Positions 57,589 through 64,000 of a DNA stretch of 64,000 nt are shown one piece after another; the first letter of the stretch is position 1, and each line of letters begins with the position of its first letter. Below the pieces are notes generated by a model that worked only from the letters and a program-made list of their open reading frames with translations, had not been told where the DNA came from and ran no database searches. The position numbers were made by a program, and so were the translations under genes. The stretch comes from Ewingella sp. CoE-038-23 (GTDB lineage: Bacteria > Pseudomonadota > Gammaproteobacteria > Enterobacterales > Enterobacteriaceae). Where the stretch lies: contig NZ_JAZHOH010000002.1 of assembly GCF_040419245.1 (NCBI RefSeq), positions 167,984 to 231,983 of the forward strand. Direction: 5' to 3'.

Positions 57589-58614
57589 TTATCTCAATGG
57601 ACGTTGATCGCTAAACACGGCGCGTGGCTGAGTGCGTCGGCCCAGAGCACCCATGGCACCGGCAAGCACGGCCTCAACAATCAGTAAGAAGAAGGCGAAC
57701 CAGCTGGCTTTTGCGGTGGCAGCAGCGGCTTTATCGGCTGCTTCACGGGCTTTTTGCTCGGCTTGCTGTTTCAACTCTTCATATTTCGCACGGGCTTGTT
57801 GATAGCTTTTCTCGGTCTGAGCGACAATCTGTTCAACTTCCTGATCGCTTTTCCCTGTACGCGCTTTAATGATATTTTTCAACGCCTCACGGTCAGCGGC
57901 CTGGAATGTACTTTCGTTGCGCTGAACTAAACCTTTAATAAAGTTTACGACGTCTGTGTCGGCGGTTTGTGGATGATTAGCCGTATTTGCAGCTTGATTT
58001 TGGGCATTGTTAACTTCTCCCTCAGCTTTATTTTGCAAATTCTCAGGTTGTAATTCCGGCTTGCCGGTTTGGCGCAGGGTCGTCTCCAGTTCATTCTGCA
58101 AACTGTCGAGATTAATATTATTTTCTCCCAGTTTGTCTTTCACCATCTGAGTGACCGGCGGGGCGGCGGCGGATATTCCACTGCCCAAGGTTTGCAGCCC
58201 ACTGCCTACCACGCTGGCTGCGCCGCTCACTGCACTATTAACCACAACAACCAGGAACCATAGGCTGATTAATGTATTGACCCCAAACATTAATACCCCG
58301 TGCAAAGCCCCTTCGCGCTGCGCCAATCGGCCACTGGCGTAACCCCCGGCAGCAATGGAAATCAGCATGCTGAGGCCGGTCCAAATAAGGGCTCCGGTAC
58401 CAATGCCGTCCAACGGATTTTGCTCTTTCAGTGGGTCAATGGTGCTGGCTCCCACTGCAGTACCTAAAATAGATAACAGTAAATAAACCACAATAGAAAT
58501 AATGACGCCGGCGAAAATAGCGCTCCACGAAATACGTTTTAATGGCACACCATTTACCGGTTCTACATAAGCTTCATTGTAATGAGCCGATGTAGGAGCA
58601 GAATGATCGTTCAT
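57589..58614 (-). CDS. Conserved membrane protein with coiled-coil, function unknown
   Basis: A 341-residue protein starting MNDHSAPTSAHY at 58614, with GGGAGAG just ahead. N-terminal helices (about residues 31-55, 75-100 and 107-135) include IFAGVIISIVVYLLLSILGT, which recurs in a family sometimes mislabelled as a CAP-Gly protein. A soluble, Gln/Asn/Glu-rich part (about 160-300) includes an Ala/Lys-rich coiled coil, and a last helix is FAFFLLIVEAVLAGAMGALG. Its role is not known; an envelope or stress function is only a guess. A start at 58668 is in frame but lacks a ribosome site. Confidence 0.78.
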   Translation of the reverse strand: MNDHSAPTSAHYNEAYVEPVNGVPLKRISWSAIFAGVIISIVVYLLLSILGTAVGASTIDPLKEQNPLDGIGTGALIWTGLSMLISIAAGGYASGRLAQREGALHGVLMFGVNTLISLWFLVVVVNSAVSGAASVVGSGLQTLGSGISAAAPPVTQMVKDKLGENNINLDSLQNELETTLRQTGKPELQPENLQNKAEGEVNNAQNQAANTANHPQTADTDVVNFIKGLVQRNESTFQAADREALKNIIKARTGKSDQEVEQIVAQTEKSYQQARAKYEELKQQAEQKAREAADKAAAATAKASWFAFFLLIVEAVLAGAMGALGRRTQPRAVFSDQRPLR

Positions 58615-58979
58615 AGACTCTCTCCCTTTATTGCCGTACTTTTCATCTTTGAATGTTCGAGCGCGCATTCACTGTTCGTGCGCCACGTCACTAATTCCAC
58701 GTCAAGCGATCACGTTGTATTAGCTGACTTAATGTTAGTCAGAGATTGAGAATTGCACCAACAAATCTTTACTTAAGCAAAATTAGCAGAATATGTTTCG
58801 ATAACCCTATGAATTCACGCCCAAATAGAACTAACAGATAAAGTGTGGATATCAATGAAATCCTGCTGCTGGCTAATTAGGACAATAAAATTCAATAAAT
58901 AAAGTCTGTTTTGCTGAGTTGGGATTTTTGTTATTGCAAGGCATAATCGCGACATTCTCAGCAAAGGAGTGCGGTAAAC
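58615..58979. other. Intergenic region upstream of the sensor kinase operon
   Basis: 365 bp without a supported gene. It carries the promoters of the leftward membrane-protein gene and the rightward kinase operon. AAAGGAG at 58963-58969 is the kinase ribosome site. No clear repeat was seen. Confidence 0.55.
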
Positions 58980-60389
58980 ATGAGGGAGAAAGTCAGGACA
59001 CTCAGCCTGATATTTTGTAGCGCGCTGATATTCAGCGGCTGCACGCCGCCGCCTTTTTCTCAGGCACTGCGCGATTTCTCTCGCCTATTGGACAATGCCC
59101 CTGTTCTGGGGCAGGTTTCGCTCAACCCGCTGCGCCAGCTCGATCCTCTACTATTGCGGCCTGCCTCCCTGTATCCGCAATTCAGCGAGATGCCCGTGCC
59201 AGCGCTCTCGACGCTTTACCAATACAGCCAGCACTGTTCGGGCACTCTCGCAGGGATTTCGCCAGCTTTTCAACAGTTTGAACGGGCGCAGTGCCAGCAA
59301 ACCGAATTGCCGGAGCAGTGGTTTGCGGCTCACCCGATCTATCCGCTGGGGGGCAGCACGGCGTGGCATTATCTCCAGCGCCATCCTGCCGAGGCGGGGC
59401 GATTGCAGGCTTACTTGCATGTGCGGGAAAGGCCGCAGGCGCTGGGCGGCGTCGGCCAGCTATCGGATGACAACCTTGATGCGCTAGCGAATGGGCAAAC
59501 CTGGCTGATGCAGGATGGCATTTTATGGCGGCAGCAGCCCCAGCGCTGGGTGCGCTATGCGCCTGAGGTCTGGCAGCCGCTAGCCAAGCGCGCGGGTGTT
59601 GAGCTGGTGGCAGCCGGAGGGCGATGCGATGTCGCACTGGGTACCCTGTGCGCCATTCCCGCCACCAGCTATGCCAATAGTTGGCGGGTGTTGCTGGCCG
59701 TGGCGCTGCTGGCGGCCCTGTTGGCCTTAGGTTGGACAGGCTGGCAGCGGCGGCGTTTACAGCAGCGTCAGCGGTTTATTGTGCAAATGCTCACCCACGA
59801 ATTACGCACCCCGATCAGCCAATTGGGCAATGTGGTGGAGCACTTCCGCCGCGACTTTGACACCCTGTCACCCGATGCGCAGGCCAGATTCGGCGAGCTG
59901 GCCGATAGCGTACAGCGCATGCGCCAGATGGCCGAAGCCAGCCGGCATTATCTTGCCGGGGACGGCGTGCGCGACCTGCTGGAAGCGCCATCAAAAATAG
60001 CCTTAAGCGACTGGCTGTGGCATATCGCTCAGGCACATCCTGACCTGACATTTTGTCTTGATAGCGACCTTGAGGTTGAACTGCCGCTGTATTGGTCCAG
60101 CCTGTGCCTGAACAACTTGCTCGATAACGCATTTCGCCACGGCAAACCGCCGGTGCGCCTTTGCGCCAGTTGCCGCAACGGGCGGCTGATTTTAGAGATC
60201 AGCGATGGCGGGGATCTGGGTGTCAAAGCTCTGCCCCAGCTGCCCCAGCTGCGCCGCGAGCTCTCTTCCCGCGCCGGGATGGGGCTTGGCCTGAGTATTG
60301 TCCAGCGAGTAACCCGCAGATTGGGGGGTAAACTGACTCTTAGCGGCCCGCCGACCACTTTCACTTTGGAGCTGCCTTGTGAACATTAA
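58980..60389 (+). CDS. VxrA/WigK-like sensor histidine kinase (DUF3404 sensor)
   Basis: A 469-residue kinase. An N-terminal signal or membrane segment (about 7-22) is followed by a periplasmic DUF3404-like sensor (about 25-230, with TAWHYLQRHPAEAGRLQAYL and DDNLDALANGQTWLMQDGIL), a membrane helix at about 235-254, the phosphorylated His273 in QMLTHELRTPISQL, and an ATPase domain with NNLLDNAFRHG and SRAGMGLGLSIVQRV. In Vibrio cholerae, VxrA (WigK) with VxrB (WigR) controls cell-wall synthesis and type VI secretion. The operon continues with a response regulator (11-bp overlap) and a DUF2861 gene, as in Vibrio. AAAGGAG precedes the ATG. Confidence 0.86.
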   Translation: MREKVRTLSLIFCSALIFSGCTPPPFSQALRDFSRLLDNAPVLGQVSLNPLRQLDPLLLRPASLYPQFSEMPVPALSTLYQYSQHCSGTLAGISPAFQQFERAQCQQTELPEQWFAAHPIYPLGGSTAWHYLQRHPAEAGRLQAYLHVRERPQALGGVGQLSDDNLDALANGQTWLMQDGILWRQQPQRWVRYAPEVWQPLAKRAGVELVAAGGRCDVALGTLCAIPATSYANSWRVLLAVALLAALLALGWTGWQRRRLQQRQRFIVQMLTHELRTPISQLGNVVEHFRRDFDTLSPDAQARFGELADSVQRMRQMAEASRHYLAGDGVRDLLEAPSKIALSDWLWHIAQAHPDLTFCLDSDLEVELPLYWSSLCLNNLLDNAFRHGKPPVRLCASCRNGRLILEISDGGDLGVKALPQLPQLRRELSSRAGMGLGLSIVQRVTRRLGGKLTLSGPPTTFTLELPCEH

Positions 60390-61041
60390 AACCCAACATA
60401 GCCTGCTGCTTATTGAAGACGACGCCGCGCTGGGGCAAGGATTGCAGCTGTTTTTGCAGCAGGAAGGCTTTAGCTGCCAGTGGCTGAGCGAGCTGAGTCA
60501 AGTGGAGCGCCATTGGCATCTGGCGGACTTGGTTATCCTCGACCGGCAATTTCCCGACGGCGACAGCTTGAAGTTGTTACCCAACTGGCTGGCGAGAAAG
60601 GCGCTGCCGGTAATTGTGCTGACTGCCCGCGTCAATGTGGAAGACCGGGTTGCCGGTCTGGAAGCCGGGGCGCGGGATTACCTCAGTAAACCTTTTGCTC
60701 ACGTCGAGCTGCTGGCCCGCATTCGCGCGCAGCTGCGGCCGCTGGGGGAAGGGCAATTGGGCAGCGGCGAGCTGCTACTGTTCCCTTCGCGCCAGTCGGC
60801 CAGTTGGCAGCAAAAAGAGGTGGCGCTGACCGCCACCGAGTTCGCCCTGCTGGCGATGCTGGTGCAGATGGCCGGGCGGGTGTTTACTCGCGATGAGCTG
60901 CTCAATCAGGTGTGGGGCTACCAGCATTTCCCCTCGACGCGCACGGTAGATACTCATATTTTGCAACTGCGCCAAAAGCTGCCCGGCATTGCTATCAGCA
61001 GCGTGCGCGGCGTGGGTTATCGTCTGGATAAAACATCATGA
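60379..61041 (+). CDS. OmpR-family response regulator (VxrB/WigR-like)
   Basis: A 220-residue regulator starting with GTG. The receiver domain has the acidic pair in LLIEDDAALGQG, the phosphorylated Asp55 in VILDRQFPDGD and the conserved Lys in ARDYLSKPFAH. The C-terminal winged helix contains ELLNQVWGYQHFPSTRTVDT and HILQLRQKLPGIAISSVRG followed by VGYRL, an OmpR/PhoB signature. It overlaps the kinase gene by 11 bp and the next gene by 4 bp. Targets are unknown here; envelope and peptidoglycan genes are suggested by the Vibrio homologue. Confidence 0.92.
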   Translation: MNIKTQHSLLLIEDDAALGQGLQLFLQQEGFSCQWLSELSQVERHWHLADLVILDRQFPDGDSLKLLPNWLARKALPVIVLTARVNVEDRVAGLEAGARDYLSKPFAHVELLARIRAQLRPLGEGQLGSGELLLFPSRQSASWQQKEVALTATEFALLAMLVQMAGRVFTRDELLNQVWGYQHFPSTRTVDTHILQLRQKLPGIAISSVRGVGYRLDKTS

Positions 61042-61868
61042 CGTCGAAAATTCTCACTGCCCTGTTTTTCACACTGGCGATGACACCTCCCGCAAAGAGC
61101 GCGCTGCCCGTGACGCCCCTCGAGCCGGTTTATCACGCATTATTCAGCCAGCAGGATGCTCAGGCGTGGCAGCAGTTAATCAACCTTTGGCCGCAGATGA
61201 GCAGCGCCGCGCAGCGCGACGCGTGGCGGCAGGCGCTGGACGCCGTGGTGTCCCGCCAATGCGGCAATGACCTGCCGATAGCCGCGCCCGCGTGGTTAGA
61301 TCACCCGACACTGGTGCTGATACAGCGCGATATTCCTCTCAATCGTATTTACCGCGTGCAGTTCAGTGGCAAAAGTTTGCGACACGACCTGCAAATCTCA
61401 CTGACTTTGCCCAATGGTGAGGAGGTAATGAACCAAGCCAATGCTGAATATGACCCAGACCAGCAATTTCGGCTGGACAGTCAGGAGCGCGGCGAGCCAT
61501 TGCCCGCCGGAATTTATCAATTAACCGTCCGTTCGGGCGGCGATGTGTGGCAGCAACCCTTGGCCTTACAGGGCAGCGGCGGGCTGAACTGGGTCCAGCG
61601 ACAGGGGCAAAAAATCACCCTGAGGCCACCGACGGTGCCAGCGGCCTGCCCGCCGGTATGGCTGGAACAAACATTGCTGCGCCGCAGCGACTTCCAACAA
61701 ATCTGGTGGCAGCGCAGCGATAATCTTCAGCCCAAGACGTGGCCGCAGCGCGCGGACGCCGACGCCATCTGGGCTAATATGTCAGTCATTCGGGTGGAGG
61801 CGCGGGGTGGCTTGACCCTGCGGCTGGAGCATCGCTTCGCCGGGCCGCTGCTGAGCCTGCAAAATTAG
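61038..61868 (+). CDS. DUF2861-family periplasmic protein (VxrC-like)
   Basis: A 276-residue exported protein with a signal peptide (about residues 3-20, ending PPAKSA). LEPVYHALFSQQDAQAWQQL, then CGNDLPIAAPAWLDHPTLVL and PAACPPVWLEQTLLRRSDFQ mark the DUF2861 family. In Vibrio, vxrC follows vxrAB and its product influences signalling of the pair. The order and overlaps (ATGA with the regulator gene) here are the same. Its two Cys residues (in QCGND and AACPP) could form a disulfide. Confidence 0.84.
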   Translation: MTSKILTALFFTLAMTPPAKSALPVTPLEPVYHALFSQQDAQAWQQLINLWPQMSSAAQRDAWRQALDAVVSRQCGNDLPIAAPAWLDHPTLVLIQRDIPLNRIYRVQFSGKSLRHDLQISLTLPNGEEVMNQANAEYDPDQQFRLDSQERGEPLPAGIYQLTVRSGGDVWQQPLALQGSGGLNWVQRQGQKITLRPPTVPAACPPVWLEQTLLRRSDFQQIWWQRSDNLQPKTWPQRADADAIWANMSVIRVEARGGLTLRLEHRFAGPLLSLQN

Positions 61869-61955
61869 TTTTACATCCTGACATTGCTCTGACAATTCAC
61901 CTCGGGGCTATCGCCATACTGTTATTCCTATCTCAGTGGAAATAAGGTTTCAGGT

Positions 61956-62803
61956 ATGCGATTCATCATTATGTTTATTCTGTTTGCCCTGTTATTTGCC
62001 AGCGCGGTACAGGCCGCCACGCCACAAAATTATCTTTTTACCGAGTCCGACGAATTAGAAAATATTCGCCCGCTGTTGCAGCGCGATGATATTCAGGGCG
62101 TGCAGATTGTCTATTCCTGGACGCAGTTAGAGAAAGCAAAGGGGCAGTATGATTTTTCGGCCATCGAAAAGGATTTAGCCTTCACCCATAAACTGCATAA
62201 GAAACTGTTTATTCAACTGCAAGATCGCTTCTTTGAGCCGCAACATAAAAATATCCCGAGTTATCTCCAGCAAGAGCCGCAGTATCTCGGCGGCTTATTA
62301 GAACAGACGGATAACCCAGGAGAAGGCAAACCGGTGGGTTCTGGCTGGGTAGCGATGCAGTGGAATCCTGCACTAAGACAGCAATATCAACAGCTTTTGG
62401 CTGCGCTAGCCAAGAGCTTTGATGGCAGAATTGCCGGGATCAACTTGCCGGAAACCTCTATAGATATTGATGAGAAACAGGCCGCAAAACGCGGTTTTAC
62501 CTGTGAGCGTTATTTCGCCGCTACGCAGGAAAATATGCTGTTTGCCAAGTCGGTGTTTAAGAAATCCTACGTGGTGCAGTATGTCAATTTTTGGCCCTGC
62601 GAATGGAATAACGACCATGGATATATGTCGCGGCTATTTGAGACGGCTCAGGCTAATAATATTGGGCTAGGTGGCCCGGATATTGTGCCTTATAAAAAGG
62701 GCCAGATGAAAAATGCTTACCCGTTTTTTCATCACTATAAAGGCAAGCTGAATCTGGTGGCGATGGCGGTGCAACAACCCACGCTGACCTATACCAATCC
62801 TAA
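61956..62803 (+). pseudogene. Periplasmic glycosidase-like (TIM-barrel) gene disrupted by IS5
   Basis: Native sequence covers about 282 codons and ends in the IS5 insertion. An ORF would run to 62831, but its last nine codons belong to the IS end. A signal peptide (about residues 3-20, ending SAVQAA) precedes a barrel-like part: DIQGVQIVYSWTQLEKAKGQ, then YDFSAIEKDL, then GIAGINLPETSID, and a region with WPCEWNNDHGY, features seen in exported glycoside hydrolases. I do not identify the family. The remainder, if kept, lies beyond the window. It begins 87 bp after the vxrC-like gene, so it may be part of that regulon. Confidence 0.75.
62800..62803. repeat. IS5 target-site duplication, left copy (CTAA)
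   Basis: CTAA precedes the left end of IS5, and the two bases after the right end (63999-64000) are CT. This agrees with the 4-bp C/TTAG-A type duplication of IS5; the right copy is cut off by the window edge. Confidence 0.75.
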
Positions 62804-63998
<1,195 letters not shown>

Positions 63999-64000
63999 CT

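Overview
The window looks like part of a large plasmid or secondary replicon of an enterobacterium, most likely Yersiniaceae (Rahnella, Ewingella, Rouxiella or Serratia type). The case for a plasmid rests on a Rep_3-family initiator with a 17-copy iteron origin containing a consensus DnaA box (23.3-25.6 kb), directly followed by a ParF/ParG-type partition pair and a very large repeat field (25.6-27.3 kb). The enterobacterial assignment rests on a rarA-oqxAB-oqxR locus with Klebsiella gene order, srfABC, prlF-yhaV, a colicin V-type microcin system and a full-length E. coli-type IS5. The genus is an inference.

Layout. 0-5.5 kb: efflux pumps with local regulators (partial LysR and a DHA2 pump; AlaX; a MarR-GNAT fusion; a DHA1 pump with its TetR). 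5.6-6.6 kb: a stray iteron and a prlF-yhaV toxin-antitoxin operon. 6.7-14.2 kb: an AT-rich microcin island with two different Gly-Gly/Gly-Ala leader microcins, two small membrane proteins that are candidate immunity proteins, a CvaA-like adaptor and a C39-peptidase ABC exporter, interrupted by three genes for a TetX-like flavoprotein, a GntR regulator and a GNAT protein. 14.2-22.8 kb: a sugar-acid dehydratase-like enolase, a PTS EIIBC and a five-gene dipeptide-type ABC importer. 23-31 kb: replication and partition, with a chemoreceptor/binding-protein pair sitting inside the partition repeats. 31-36.7 kb: the oqx locus. 36.8-38.6 kb: a HipA/HipB module. 38.9-45.7 kb: srfABC. 45.8-58.6 kb: a flavoprotein with its TetR, two ABC-F proteins with structured leaders, a CPA1 antiporter, dienelactone hydrolase, two orphan antitoxins, an AraC regulator, a TSUP permease and a membrane protein. 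59-61.9 kb: a VxrABC/Wig-like cell-envelope two-component operon. 61.9-64 kb: a periplasmic glycosidase-like gene broken by IS5.

The most unusual structure is not a gene. Upstream of parF, 26445-26748 is a run of 38 octamers in perfect 8-bp register, 33 of them starting with AT. Further in-register runs continue to 27276 (about 75 octamers in all). The same pattern returns at 30351-30446, at 17094-17141 across two convergent gene ends, and more weakly inside srfC at 41084-41123. This suits a centromere bound by a ribbon-helix-helix partition protein, but one that is unusually large and scattered over several loci, partly within coding sequence.

The second highlight is the two-microcin export locus. 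The third is a candidate 27-residue leader peptide with hairpins upstream of one ABC-F gene.
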